Positions 1-10,484 of a stretch of DNA of 64,000 nt are shown one piece after another. Source of the DNA: Belliella calami (GTDB lineage Bacteria; Bacteroidota; Bacteroidia; Cytophagales; Cyclobacteriaceae); the NCBI RefSeq assembly GCF_022549695.1, contig NZ_JAKZGS010000002.1, forward strand, positions 62,001 to 126,000, given 5' to 3'. The notes under the pieces are model-generated. The model was not told the origin of the DNA, did not search any database, and worked only from the letters and a program-made list of their open reading frames with translations. How positions within the stretch are numbered: position 1 is the stretch's first letter; every line of letters starts with the position of its first letter. The translations under genes were made by a program, and so were the position numbers.

Positions 1-2
1 TT

Positions 3-155
3 GACTTTCTTGTATTGCGATTGGATATGGGTGTCAAAGCTGTAGATCCAGCTCGCCCAGATGGTGAGAGATTCATCTTGGGAAATTTCTTCAATAGATT
101 TCTTGGCGAGCGGGGTCAGACAGTGTTTAACATAGGGATTGGATATCCTTTCTAG
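3..155 (+). CDS. Omp85-family outer membrane barrel, C-terminal fragment
   Basis: The frame is open from the left edge to TAG at 153-155 and gives the last 50 residues of a larger protein. The tail is rich in Gly, Arg and aromatics and ends in Tyr-Pro-Phe, as in BamA/TamA-type barrels, whose terminal Phe is part of the BAM recognition signal. The family call rests on this tail only. The gene converges with the aspartoacylase-like gene and their stop codons overlap by 4 nt, so no terminator lies between them. Confidence 0.6.
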   Translation, partial: DFLVLRLDMGVKAVDPARPDGERFILGNFFNRFLGERGQTVFNIGIGYPF

Positions 156-1099
156 TGATTGTCTGCTTTACCGACATGCACTAGCGCATCTCCCGCATTC
201 ACTACCGGATTGTTGTTCAATCCTACTACAAATCCATTTGAAGTACACCTGACAGGCACTTTGGTTTTTCCATAAGGGTCCGAAATTTTTGCCAAAATCT
301 GCCCTTTTTTGACTGCATCACCCAATTTTACTGTAGATGTGAAAATCCCTGAAATCTTTGCCCTCATCCAGGAGCTTTCCGATATCATGATAGTGTCTTT
401 TGACTGTACATCGGCTTCCATCATCCCAAGGTATACCAATAGCCTTTTTGTTCCAGCCACAGCCTCTTCTACAGCATAATCATCTAAGCGCATAGATTCG
501 CCTCCCTCGTATACCATGATGTGTTTACGCTTTTTGTATGCTTCCTTTCTAAAAGATTTATCAATGTGGGGAGAATTCAAGATAAAATGTGTTCCAAATG
601 CTTTTGCTAATTCAAGTACTTTCTTGTCCCTATAATCGACCCTTACTTGTGGAAAATTAGAGAGCATACGTCCACCCGTATGGAAATCAATTCCATAATC
701 GATAATTGGTATAATATCATTGGTCAAAATAAAAGCAATTTGGGAAGCCAATGATCCTTTTTTACTTCCTGGGAAACTTCTGTTGAGATCTCTTCCATCG
801 GGAAAAGTTCTTGAGTTACTCAAAAAACCATAAACATTTACCAATGGAATAAAAATAATCGTTCCTTTAGTCGGTGCTATCAAATCCTCCTCTAGCATTC
901 TTTTTACGGCCACTATGCCATTTATCTCATCTCCATGAACACCTCCTGAAATCAACACTACCGGTCCATCCTCTTTGGCCCTTTTGATGAAAATAGGTAA
1001 ATCAATCAAAGTATGTGTGGGTAGTCTAGCGATCGCTATTTCAATGTTCAAAGTCTGTCCTGGTCGTATCCTTACTCCATTAATTACCATTTCTTTCAT
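152..1099 (-). CDS. Succinylglutamate desuccinylase/aspartoacylase family protein
   Basis: This 315-residue protein belongs to the M14-like AstE/AspA zinc hydrolases, which remove acyl groups from N-acyl amino acids. Zinc ligands are visible as HGDE (His55, Glu58) and His140 in DFHTGG, with the substrate-binding DLNRSFPG stretch around residues 104-111. The last 70 residues look like the small lipoyl-like beta domain common at the C terminus of this subfamily. Length is usual for Bacteroidota members. The substrate cannot be told from sequence; a role on N-acyl amino acids in general is as far as the evidence goes. It starts at ATG and is divergent from murB. Confidence 0.85.
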   Translation of the reverse strand: MKEMVINGVRIRPGQTLNIEIAIARLPTHTLIDLPIFIKRAKEDGPVVLISGGVHGDEINGIVAVKRMLEEDLIAPTKGTIIFIPLVNVYGFLSNSRTFPDGRDLNRSFPGSKKGSLASQIAFILTNDIIPIIDYGIDFHTGGRMLSNFPQVRVDYRDKKVLELAKAFGTHFILNSPHIDKSFRKEAYKKRKHIMVYEGGESMRLDDYAVEEAVAGTKRLLVYLGMMEADVQSKDTIMISESSWMRAKISGIFTSTVKLGDAVKKGQILAKISDPYGKTKVPVRCTSNGFVVGLNNNPVVNAGDALVHVGKADNH

Positions 1100-1188
1100 A
1101 AAAACTATCTATTTAGAATCGTGAATTATAATTTTGAATTTCCTATTTACTCAAAATCTTGCTTACTTCGCAAGTAGAATTTCAAAAC

Positions 1189-2202
1189 ATGAAGATACAA
1201 GAAAACATTTCTTTAAAACCATATAATACCTTTGGCATTGACAAAAAAGCCAAATTTTTTACTCAAATATCTTCTGAAAATGAAGTTATTGAAGCTTTGA
1301 AATATGCTAGCAGCCAAAATACACCTTTGATCATCTTAGGTGGTGGAAGTAATATTCTATTGACAGATGACCTAAATGCATTGGTTATAAAAATAGAAAT
1401 AAAGGGGATGAGATTGATTAAAGAGTCTGAAGAAGAGGTATTTGTAGAGGTGGGTGCAGGAGAGAATTGGCACGAATTTGTTTTGCATTGTATCGAAAAA
1501 AATTGGTCTGGTGTAGAAAATTTATCATTGATTCCCGGAACTGTTGGTGCATCACCAATGCAAAATATTGGAGCGTATGGAGTAGAAATCAAAGAGGTTT
1601 TTGATGGCTTATATGCTGTAAACAGAGAAACACTTGATCGTGAATATTTTGGCTGGGATGATTGTAAATTTGGCTATAGGGAAAGTGTTTTCAAAAATAC
1701 ACTAAAGGGAAAATATGTCATCACCAAAGTTGTATTCAAATTAAAAAAGCAACATACATTTCACACTGAATATGGTGCGATTTTGCAAACTTTGGAAGAG
1801 ATGAATATCAAAGACCTGAGTATTCAGGCAGTTTCGAATGCAGTCATTAAAATTAGACAAAGCAAACTTCCAGATCCTAAAGTGATCGGAAATGCAGGTA
1901 GTTTTTTCAAAAATCCTACTATTTCAATTCCACATTTTGAACGACTGAAAAGAGAAAACCCTACTATTCCGGGTTTTCCAAATGAAGAAGGAATCAAAGT
2001 TCCTGCTGCTTGGCTGATCGAGCAAGCAGGATGGAAAGGCTATACACAGGAAAATATTGGTGTTCATAAACTCCAACCTCTTGTTCTTGTAAACTATGGT
2101 GGAGGTGATGGAAAAGAAATAGCTAACCTTAGCAAAAAAATTCAAGAATCTATCAAGGAAAAATTCAATGTGGACCTACATGCAGAAGTGAATTTCCTTT
2201 AG
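1189..2202 (+). CDS. murB: UDP-N-acetylmuramate dehydrogenase
   Basis: MurB reduces UDP-GlcNAc-enolpyruvate to UDP-MurNAc with NADPH and FAD in the cytoplasm, the second committed step of peptidoglycan precursor synthesis. The protein (337 residues from ATG 1189) shows the NTFGID start of the type I enzyme, the FAD loop GGGSNILL near residue 51, GTVGASPMQNIGAYG, the catalytic serine motif NAGSFFKNP and the C-terminal HAEVNFL with the catalytic Glu. An in-frame TTG at 1159 would add ten residues, but homologues begin at the ATG-encoded MKIQEN. The stop overlaps that of the dCMP deaminase gene by 3 nt on the other strand. Confidence 0.95.
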   Translation: MKIQENISLKPYNTFGIDKKAKFFTQISSENEVIEALKYASSQNTPLIILGGGSNILLTDDLNALVIKIEIKGMRLIKESEEEVFVEVGAGENWHEFVLHCIEKNWSGVENLSLIPGTVGASPMQNIGAYGVEIKEVFDGLYAVNRETLDREYFGWDDCKFGYRESVFKNTLKGKYVITKVVFKLKKQHTFHTEYGAILQTLEEMNIKDLSIQAVSNAVIKIRQSKLPDPKVIGNAGSFFKNPTISIPHFERLKRENPTIPGFPNEEGIKVPAAWLIEQAGWKGYTQENIGVHKLQPLVLVNYGGGDGKEIANLSKKIQESIKEKFNVDLHAEVNFL

Positions 2203-2681
2203 ATCAAAGGATCTTCTACGCTGAATTCATTTTGGTATTTCTCCACTTCAACTCCAAATTTCCTCAAAAATTCCACTCCTTCATCAAAAGGTAATCCTTT
2301 GTATTCTGCATAAGAATACATATAAATTACCCTCTCGATCCCCATTGAGAAAATAATCCTTGCACACGCCAAACATGGTGCTAAAGTCACATATAATGTT
2401 GATCCTTCGACAGATGTGTTGTTTTTGACAGCATACAAAATGGCATTTTGTTCTGCATGAAGCGCTAAAGTGCAACTTCCCTTGCTGTCTCTTGCACAGC
2501 CTTCTACAGGAAATTCCTCATCACAATTGTGAGTCCCTGAAGGGGGTCCATTGTAACCTATAGAAATGATCCTGGTGTCTTTTGCCAACACAGCACCAAC
2601 ATGCTTTTTGATACAATGGGATCTTTTGGCAAGATTCACTGCCAATTCCATGAAAATATCATCAAAGTTCGGTCTTATCAT
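2199..2681 (-). CDS. dCMP deaminase family protein
   Basis: Zinc-dependent deoxycytidylate deaminase that turns dCMP into dUMP for thymidylate synthesis. The zinc site is visible as HAE (His ligand and catalytic Glu) followed by PCLAC with the two Cys ligands. A second Cys/His cluster early in the protein (CDEEF..EGCAR) is common in ComEB/dCMP deaminases. The ATG at 2679-2681 gives 160 residues starting MIRPNFDDIF, the usual family start; a TTG 54 nt upstream would add a low-complexity tail and is unlikely. It is convergent with murB. Confidence 0.9.
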   Translation of the reverse strand: MIRPNFDDIFMELAVNLAKRSHCIKKHVGAVLAKDTRIISIGYNGPPSGTHNCDEEFPVEGCARDSKGSCTLALHAEQNAILYAVKNNTSVEGSTLYVTLAPCLACARIIFSMGIERVIYMYSYAEYKGLPFDEGVEFLRKFGVEVEKYQNEFSVEDPLI

Positions 2682-2839
2682 ATTTCTTTGTTCCAATATT
2701 GCTGCGGCTGATTTGGCGCTTCTTTCAGAGGACAAAGAAAATAAAACAAAACCGCATTGCTGTATCGATTGTAAAGATATTTTTATAAAATTAATGCTTA
2801 AGCATTTTTCTTCTTCTTTTCATTGGAAGGTAATATTCG

Positions 2840-2847
2840 TACTTTTG
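2840..2847 (+). promoter_or_regulatory. Candidate Bacteroidota -7 box for the DUF202 gene
   Basis: TACTTTTG fits the TAnnTTTG -7 consensus of the Bacteroidota primary sigma factor and lies 20 nt before ATG 2867, giving a very short leader. I see no good TTTG -33 box at the usual distance, so the call is tentative. Confidence 0.4.
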
Positions 2848-2866
2848 CTTGAAATCAAAATCAAAA

Positions 2867-3148
2867 ATGGAAAAAGAAAATCTTACAGACGACCAAATGA
2901 TTGTGAGAGATTATTTAGCCAGGCAAAGAACTACGCTTGCCAATGATAGAACCCTCCTTTCATACATCAGGACATCTTTGTATTTTTTGGTAAGCGGTAC
3001 TGCATTGATGGAAGTGAAGGTTTTGAGCCATGTCAGTGACCTTGGCTATTTAGCTTTTGCTTTGAGCGTGATGCTTGTTGTAATTGGTTTTATCAATTAT
3101 TTCAAAGTCAAAAGTAGACTGAAAAAAGGAAATTACATTAAAATGTAA
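2867..3148 (+). CDS. DUF202 (YidH-like) small membrane protein
   Basis: A 93-residue protein beginning MEKENLTDDQ at ATG 2867 (a TTG at 2849 is an alternative). It has the DUF202 signature, an N-terminal LARQRTTLANDRTLLSYIRT stretch leading into two hydrophobic helices, and ends in a short basic tail. DUF202 proteins are small inner-membrane proteins of unknown function. The gene is monocistronic in appearance and precedes terC on the same strand by about 57 nt. Confidence 0.8.
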   Translation: MEKENLTDDQMIVRDYLARQRTTLANDRTLLSYIRTSLYFLVSGTALMEVKVLSHVSDLGYLAFALSVMLVVIGFINYFKVKSRLKKGNYIKM

Positions 3149-3204
3149 GTAGGTTTCCCACTTATCTGAAATCAATTTTAAGTTACTCTTTAAACCTATT
3201 CACA

Positions 3205-4185
3205 TTGGAATTTGTACAGGAAGAAGGCTATGCCTTAATTGCTTTTGCAGTAATTATATTTGGATTGTTGGCAGTTGACCTTTATGTTTTCAACAGGGAA
3301 GCTCATAAAGTAAGTACCAAAGAAGCACTCAATTGGTCCATTGTTTGGATTGGGTTAGGTTTATTATTTGGAGGATATATATATTGGGAATTTGGCCTTG
3401 AAAAATCCTCACAATATTACTCTGCTTTTCTGATAGAAAAAGCATTGAGTGTTGACAACCTTTTTGTTTTTATCTTGGTATTTAAGTTTTTCAAAGTACC
3501 GGAAAAATATCAACACAAAGTCCTTTTTTATGGAATACTAGGTGCAATAATCTTAAGAGGAATCTTCATTTTTTTTGGAGTTACTTTGATAGAAATGACT
3601 TTCATACCAGCATTTCAAATATTTGATATTGAGTTAAATATAAATGTAATAATGACTGCATTTGGTATATTTCTAGTCTATGCTGGCTTCAAGTCTTGGA
3701 AGCAAGATGAAGAGGATGAAGAATCCAAGGATTTTTCAAAATCATTAGGTACTAAATTAATTCATAAACTCTTCAGGGTAGATCCACAATATCACGGTAC
3801 AAAATTCTTTGTGAGCATAAATGGAAAGCGTTTTGCCACCCAATTACTGGTAGTAGTCGCGGTGATTGAGTTTACAGATCTGCTGTTCGCTGTTGACTCC
3901 ATACCTGCTATTTTTGCGATTTCCAATGATCCAATAATACTATATACTTCAAATATTTTTGCAATTTTAGGTTTAAGAGCACTCTACTTTTTATTGGCAA
4001 ATAGTTTTGAGATATTTCATTATTTACAACATGGGTTAGCTTTTATCCTGACTTTTATTGGTCTGAAAATGCTCCTTTCTGCCGCTTACCACGTGCCTTC
4101 TTATATCTCGCTTTCTATTGTTTTTGGCATCTTACTGATTAGCATTTTGGCATCATTGAAAAGGTACAGGGAACAAAAAGGATAG
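3205..4185 (+). CDS. TerC/Alx family integral membrane protein
   Basis: A 326-residue polytopic protein of the TerC family, linked to tellurium resistance and, for Alx/MntP-like members, manganese export. Hallmarks are DLYVFNREAHKVS near residue 26, an acidic residue in the second conserved helix (EKALSVDNLFVF) and EFTDLLFAVDSIPAIF near residue 222, whose Asp/Glu pairs form the membrane metal site. A charged loop (EEDEESKD, about 168-175) separates the two halves. The start is TTG 3205: no ATG or GTG is available before the first conserved helix. Metal specificity is not predictable here. Confidence 0.88.
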   Translation: MEFVQEEGYALIAFAVIIFGLLAVDLYVFNREAHKVSTKEALNWSIVWIGLGLLFGGYIYWEFGLEKSSQYYSAFLIEKALSVDNLFVFILVFKFFKVPEKYQHKVLFYGILGAIILRGIFIFFGVTLIEMTFIPAFQIFDIELNINVIMTAFGIFLVYAGFKSWKQDEEDEESKDFSKSLGTKLIHKLFRVDPQYHGTKFFVSINGKRFATQLLVVVAVIEFTDLLFAVDSIPAIFAISNDPIILYTSNIFAILGLRALYFLLANSFEIFHYLQHGLAFILTFIGLKMLLSAAYHVPSYISLSIVFGILLISILASLKRYREQKG

Positions 4186-4242
4186 CATCATTTTTTGGTA
4201 GGCTTATTGTTTAAATAATCTGCAAACAAACTAAAAAATCAT

Positions 4243-4452
4243 ATGAAAGCATTAGGAATAATTTTGATTGTAGCTGGTATAGCCATGTTCGTATTTTCGG
4301 GATTTAGCTTCAACACAGAAGAAAATATCATCGATGCTGGCCCTATTCAGGTAAATAAAGAGAAAGAGAACAATGTAAGCTGGCCCAATTATGCAGGTGG
4401 AATAAGTGTAGCTGCAGGCATTATTGTTTTGCTAGCTGGCCGAAAAAAGTAA
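4243..4452 (+). CDS. Small two-helix membrane protein
   Basis: A 69-residue protein with a first hydrophobic helix (about 3-20), a polar loop with the pattern DAGPIQVNKEKE, and a second helix (about 50-66) ending in RKK. This helix-loop-helix layout with an 'INKE' loop recurs in hypothetical proteins of Bacteroidota; I know no function. It follows terC by 57 nt on the same strand. It starts at a good ATG and its composition matches its neighbours. Confidence 0.7.
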   Translation: MKALGIILIVAGIAMFVFSGFSFNTEENIIDAGPIQVNKEKENNVSWPNYAGGISVAAGIIVLLAGRKK

Positions 4453-4520
4453 AACTTTAAGCTCAATTGTTAATGTTTTTGGTTAATTTAGTTGAGATTA
4501 TAGTTGAAATTAATCTTATA

Positions 4521-4540
4521 ATGGGGACATTTGTCCCCAT
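4521..4540. promoter_or_regulatory. Perfect 9-bp inverted repeat before ppx
   Basis: ATGGGGACA and TGTCCCCAT form perfect 9-bp arms around a TT spacer, 27 nt upstream of the ppx/gppA start. It is not followed by a T-run, so it is more likely an operator or leader hairpin than an intrinsic terminator. It is more GC-rich than the surroundings. Confidence 0.5.
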
Positions 4541-4566
4541 CTTTAACCTAACCTAAATATTAAATT

Positions 4567-5454
4567 TTGAAATTAGCAGCTGTAGATATTGGTTCAAATG
4601 CCATAAGACTACAAATCACCAACGTCACCCACTATGAAGGCAAAGTCACCTTCAAAAAATTAGAATATCTACGCTTCCCATTACGATTGGGAATGGATGT
4701 ATTTCATGTTCAAAAGATAAGTGACAAGAATAGACGTAAGTTTGTAAAACTGATGAAAGCTTTCAAGCTTTTGATAGATCTTTATGAAGTAGACGACTAT
4801 ATGGTCTGTGCCACTTCGGCGATGCGAGAATCTTCTAACGGAAAAGAGATCGTGGAAGAAGTAAAACAGGATATAGGGTTGAAAATACAGGTTATCGATG
4901 GCAATAGAGAAGCTGAATTGATCAATCTTGCTCTATGGTCATACATTGATGAAAAATCCTATCTGCATATAGATGTAGGTGGGGGAAGTACAGAATTGAA
5001 TATTTATATCAATAAAGTAAAAGTAGCTTCAAAATCCTTCAAAATCGGCTCTGTAAGAGCTTTGGATGATAACATCCCCACAGCTGTTTGGAATAGTATG
5101 AATAAATTTATTCATGAAAACATTTCAAAAAAAGACAGAATTACCTGTATTGGAACAGGAGGAAACATCAATAAAATTTTCGAAATTTCTAAGCCAAGCA
5201 AAAACAAAAGATACCTTGATGCTGACAAAATAAAAGAGATTCAAGAATATTTAGCCTCATTTTCATACGAAGATCGGGTCAATAAACTTAACCTTAACCC
5301 AGATAGAGCTGATGTTATCATTCCTGCAAGTAAAATATATCTTGCAGCTATGACCGCTGCAGCCTCCAAAAAAATGATTGTCCCGGATGTGGGTCTTAAA
5401 GATGGGTTAATGAATGTGCTCTATGAAAGAAATAAGATCAAAAAACCTCAATGA
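4567..5454 (+). CDS. Ppx/GppA family phosphatase
   Basis: A 295-residue ASKHA-fold enzyme of the exopolyphosphatase / guanosine pentaphosphatase family. Motifs are the N-terminal phosphate loop DIGSNAIRL, ATSAMRES, GNREAELI and the second phosphate loop DVGGGSTELN near 137-146. Only the core Ppx-GppA domain is present; the C-terminal HD region of E. coli Ppx is absent. The TTG start at 4567 is forced, since TAA at 4561-4563 lies just upstream in frame and the next Met would lose the first phosphate loop. It converges on ppk1, so polyphosphate synthesis and breakdown genes face each other. Confidence 0.88.
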   Translation: MKLAAVDIGSNAIRLQITNVTHYEGKVTFKKLEYLRFPLRLGMDVFHVQKISDKNRRKFVKLMKAFKLLIDLYEVDDYMVCATSAMRESSNGKEIVEEVKQDIGLKIQVIDGNREAELINLALWSYIDEKSYLHIDVGGGSTELNIYINKVKVASKSFKIGSVRALDDNIPTAVWNSMNKFIHENISKKDRITCIGTGGNINKIFEISKPSKNKRYLDADKIKEIQEYLASFSYEDRVNKLNLNPDRADVIIPASKIYLAAMTAAASKKMIVPDVGLKDGLMNVLYERNKIKKPQ

Positions 5455-5460
5455 TTTTTA

Positions 5461-5490
5461 GAGAAAAATCAACTTTTGGGATTTTTTCTC
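5461..5490 (+). terminator. Intrinsic terminator of ppx/gppA
   Basis: GAGAAAAATC (5461-5470) and GATTTTTTCTC (5480-5490) form a hairpin with U-rich 3' arm directly after the ppx stop. Confidence 0.55.
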
Positions 5491-5524
5491 TTATCAAATT
5501 AAATCACAGTCAAAAACCCTTATA

Positions 5525-5700
5525 CAATACTTGCTGATTGAGAGCAAGTTGCGAGTATTGGAAGTAAAATTTCAAGTTCTATTGACTACACCTCAGGAAA
5601 TGCGTATCAGCTTTTGGTCGCTCCTCTGCAAGTAAGTTCTTGAGAGTGTACGCATCAAACAAGGCGTCTTTTTACCCGACTCACAACATTGCAGATACTC
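5525..5700. repeat. Structured intergenic region related to the 150-bp repeat family
   Basis: The only sizeable gene-free part between ppx and ppk1. It holds a hairpin with arms CAATACTTGCT and AGCAAG..GAGTATTG (5525-5560), an inverted pair ATGCGTA/TACGCAT (near 5599 and 5648), and ends with TTGCAGATACTC (5689-5700). Read on the minus strand from 5700, about the first 35 nt (GAGTATCTGCAATGTTG, then GGGTAAAAAG) resemble the start of the 150-bp elements at 17598, 18995 and 50450, after which similarity fades. I could not find flanking direct repeats. It may be an older or longer relative. Confidence 0.45.
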
Positions 5701-5716
5701 AAACTTACGAAACAAG

Positions 5717-5761
5717 AAAAGGCAAAGAACCTACAAAAATGTATATTCTTTGCCTTTTTTG
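5717..5761. terminator. Bidirectional terminator between ppx and ppk1
   Basis: AAAAGGCAAAGAA (5717-5729) and TTCTTTGCCTTTT (5745-5757) form a 13-bp stem with A-run and T-run on either side, suited to stop transcripts from both convergent genes. Confidence 0.75.
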
Positions 5762-5857
5762 ATTCTTCAAAATTTCAAATGATTCTATCGCTTTTTTCAA
5801 AAAAACTGTTGGAAAATCATCCTAAAATACCATCGGAATTTGATCACTAATCAAAAC

Positions 5858-7978
5858 TCATGTTAATTTGACATTCATCACTGCATCAACATTCAGGTTG
5901 AAAAATTCTTTGTGTATGTTGAACTCGTCTTCATTATCTTTAGGAATTTTTGGCGCATAAGACCCATCTTCTTGCATTCTATATGAATTGACATTATCTC
6001 TAAGATTGAATGAAATTATATTCATCAATTGCTTTTCTAGTAATGGAGAGTCTACTTTAAATAATGATTCAAGTCTTTTATCAAAACTCCTAACCATCAT
6101 ATCTGCACTTCCGGCATAAGTTCTTGTTTTTCCATTGTTATGAAAATGGTAGATTCTAGAATGCTCAAGGAAATCCCCTACTATAGATAACACTTCAATA
6201 TTTTCACTCAAACCTTTCCTACCTGGACGCAAGCAACAAATCCCTCTTATGATCAATTTTACAGGTACACCTGATTGGGAGGCTCTATAAAGTGCATAGA
6301 TAATCTCTGAATCTTCCAGTGAATTCACTTTGATGAAAATGCCAGAAGGTAGTCCATTTCTTGCATTTTCTGACTCTTGTTCAATAAAATCTATCAACTG
6401 ATTACGCATGTCTCTAGGAGCTGTGATTAAGCTTTCATAAGATTCTGGTATCGAATGTCCAGTAATGACATTGAAGAACTCTGAAACATCATTTGCCAAT
6501 ATTTCATTTGTTGTCAGTAATCCTATATCAGTGTAAAGTCTTGCTGTGTCCTCATTGTAATTACCAGTCCCCAAATGTACATATCGAGTAATTTTATTCT
6601 CATCTTTCTTGACAATTAGCATTAGCTTGGTATGCGTTTTCAAATTTGAAATCCCATAAATAACGAAACAACCTGCTTTCTGAAGCTTTTTGGCCTCTCT
6701 GATGTTATTTTCTTCATCAAATCTCGCTTTCACTTCAAATAGAACAGATACGTGTTTCCCATTTTCAGCTGCTCTCAACAAAGCCTTAGTGATCCTCGAA
6801 TCACTTGCCAGTCTATAAATTGTCATCTTGATAGCCATAACATTGCTATCTTCAGCTGCCTTTTCTACAAGGTCTAAAATTGGATCAATATTATTGTACG
6901 GATGGTGAAGCAAGATATCCCTATTCTTCAAAACTTGGAATATATCTTCTGTTCCTTCTTCAGGATATGAAAGTGGGTGCACAGGTGAAGGCATTTGCGG
7001 AAGCCTATCTTTAAACCTCTTATTTCCAATCACTTGCCAAAGACCAGTAAAATCAAGCATGCTTCTCTTTTCTACTTTAAAGATACTGTCATCTTGAATA
7101 TTCCAGCGTTCTTTAAGCAAATTTATCATCCATTTGCTATAGCCTTCTTCAATTTCTATTCGCACTACCCTACCAGTCTTTCTCTCGTTGAGCTTACGCT
7201 TGACTTCTTCAAGAAAGTTAGCGTCCATGTCCTCACTTTCCTCAAGTGTAAAATCACCATTTCTGGTAATTCTAAATAGATTTACCGATTCAATATTTAC
7301 ATTTCGAAACAAAGAGATTAAGTTTTCTCTAATCACTTCCTCGATTGGAATATAAATGACAACATCTTCTCGCTCCACCTCGAAAAACCTTGGGATATTT
7401 GCAGGAATCTGTACAAATGACAGTTTTCTGTTTTCTTTTTTCTCTCCTGGCGCAAGTGTCACTACTCCAAAAACCAATAGTTTGTTCATCAGAATTGGAA
7501 AAGTTCGATATCCGTCATACACCATGGGCGTAAGCATTGGATAAATAGCCTTTGTGAAATAAGAACGGATATACTCTTGCTCGTCTGCTGTCAAGTTTTT
7601 TACATTACTCAGGATAAATCCTGAATCAGACATGTTTGGTAAGAGATTCTTTTGAAAATGCTCTTGCTGCTTTTTGTGAAATTCCTGGCATTCGAGCATC
7701 AGTTTCATTTTGAAAGGCTCTTCTCTCAGACCAGAATAATCAACTCGCTCTTTGTCATAATCAAGGTAATTGTATAATGACCCAACCCTGATCATAAAAA
7801 ACTCATCCAAATTAGAGGCGGTTATTGCCAAAAATTTTAATTTCTCAAAAATTGATCTGTTTTCTTTTTTTGACTGATCAAAAACTCTTTCGTTGAATTT
7901 CAACCAACTCAGATCTCTACTTACCAAGTCACTGGAGTTGATAACTCCATCAAATTTATCTTTAGCTGCTATATTCAT
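5858..7978 (-). CDS. ppk1: Polyphosphate kinase 1
   Basis: A 706-residue PPK1, the usual length, which makes inorganic polyphosphate from ATP. The N-terminal domain begins RDLSWLKFNERVF; the body contains the phosphorylated-histidine motif RYVHLGTGNYNEDTARLYTD near residue 465 and the second active-site histidine in EHSRIYHFHNNG near residue 605. The enzyme works as a membrane-associated tetramer in well-studied homologues. The ATG start at 7976-7978 fits the family. It faces a Ppx/GppA family gene across a shared terminator. Confidence 0.95.
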   Translation of the reverse strand: MNIAAKDKFDGVINSSDLVSRDLSWLKFNERVFDQSKKENRSIFEKLKFLAITASNLDEFFMIRVGSLYNYLDYDKERVDYSGLREEPFKMKLMLECQEFHKKQQEHFQKNLLPNMSDSGFILSNVKNLTADEQEYIRSYFTKAIYPMLTPMVYDGYRTFPILMNKLLVFGVVTLAPGEKKENRKLSFVQIPANIPRFFEVEREDVVIYIPIEEVIRENLISLFRNVNIESVNLFRITRNGDFTLEESEDMDANFLEEVKRKLNERKTGRVVRIEIEEGYSKWMINLLKERWNIQDDSIFKVEKRSMLDFTGLWQVIGNKRFKDRLPQMPSPVHPLSYPEEGTEDIFQVLKNRDILLHHPYNNIDPILDLVEKAAEDSNVMAIKMTIYRLASDSRITKALLRAAENGKHVSVLFEVKARFDEENNIREAKKLQKAGCFVIYGISNLKTHTKLMLIVKKDENKITRYVHLGTGNYNEDTARLYTDIGLLTTNEILANDVSEFFNVITGHSIPESYESLITAPRDMRNQLIDFIEQESENARNGLPSGIFIKVNSLEDSEIIYALYRASQSGVPVKLIIRGICCLRPGRKGLSENIEVLSIVGDFLEHSRIYHFHNNGKTRTYAGSADMMVRSFDKRLESLFKVDSPLLEKQLMNIISFNLRDNVNSYRMQEDGSYAPKIPKDNEDEFNIHKEFFNLNVDAVMNVKLT

Positions 7979-8103
7979 TTTTTATAAACGTATTGACCAA
8001 ATCTAATTATTTTTTTTATGTTCCTTTCAAGTGTTCTCAAACTATCTTAAATTATAATGAAAAAATAACATTAGATTCTTTTCAGATATTTGTGAAACAA
8101 AAA

Positions 8104-8126
8104 AAGGGAGCTTTTGGCCCCCTTCT
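8104..8126 (-). terminator. Intrinsic terminator of gyrB
   Basis: A GC-rich hairpin (arms 8104-8111 and 8117-8124). Its one mismatch becomes a G-U wobble only in the minus-strand RNA, and that strand continues into a T-run, which points to gyrB as the gene served. Confidence 0.65.
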
Positions 8127-8144
8127 GATTTTTTCAAGAAAAGA

Positions 8145-10484
<2,340 letters not shown>

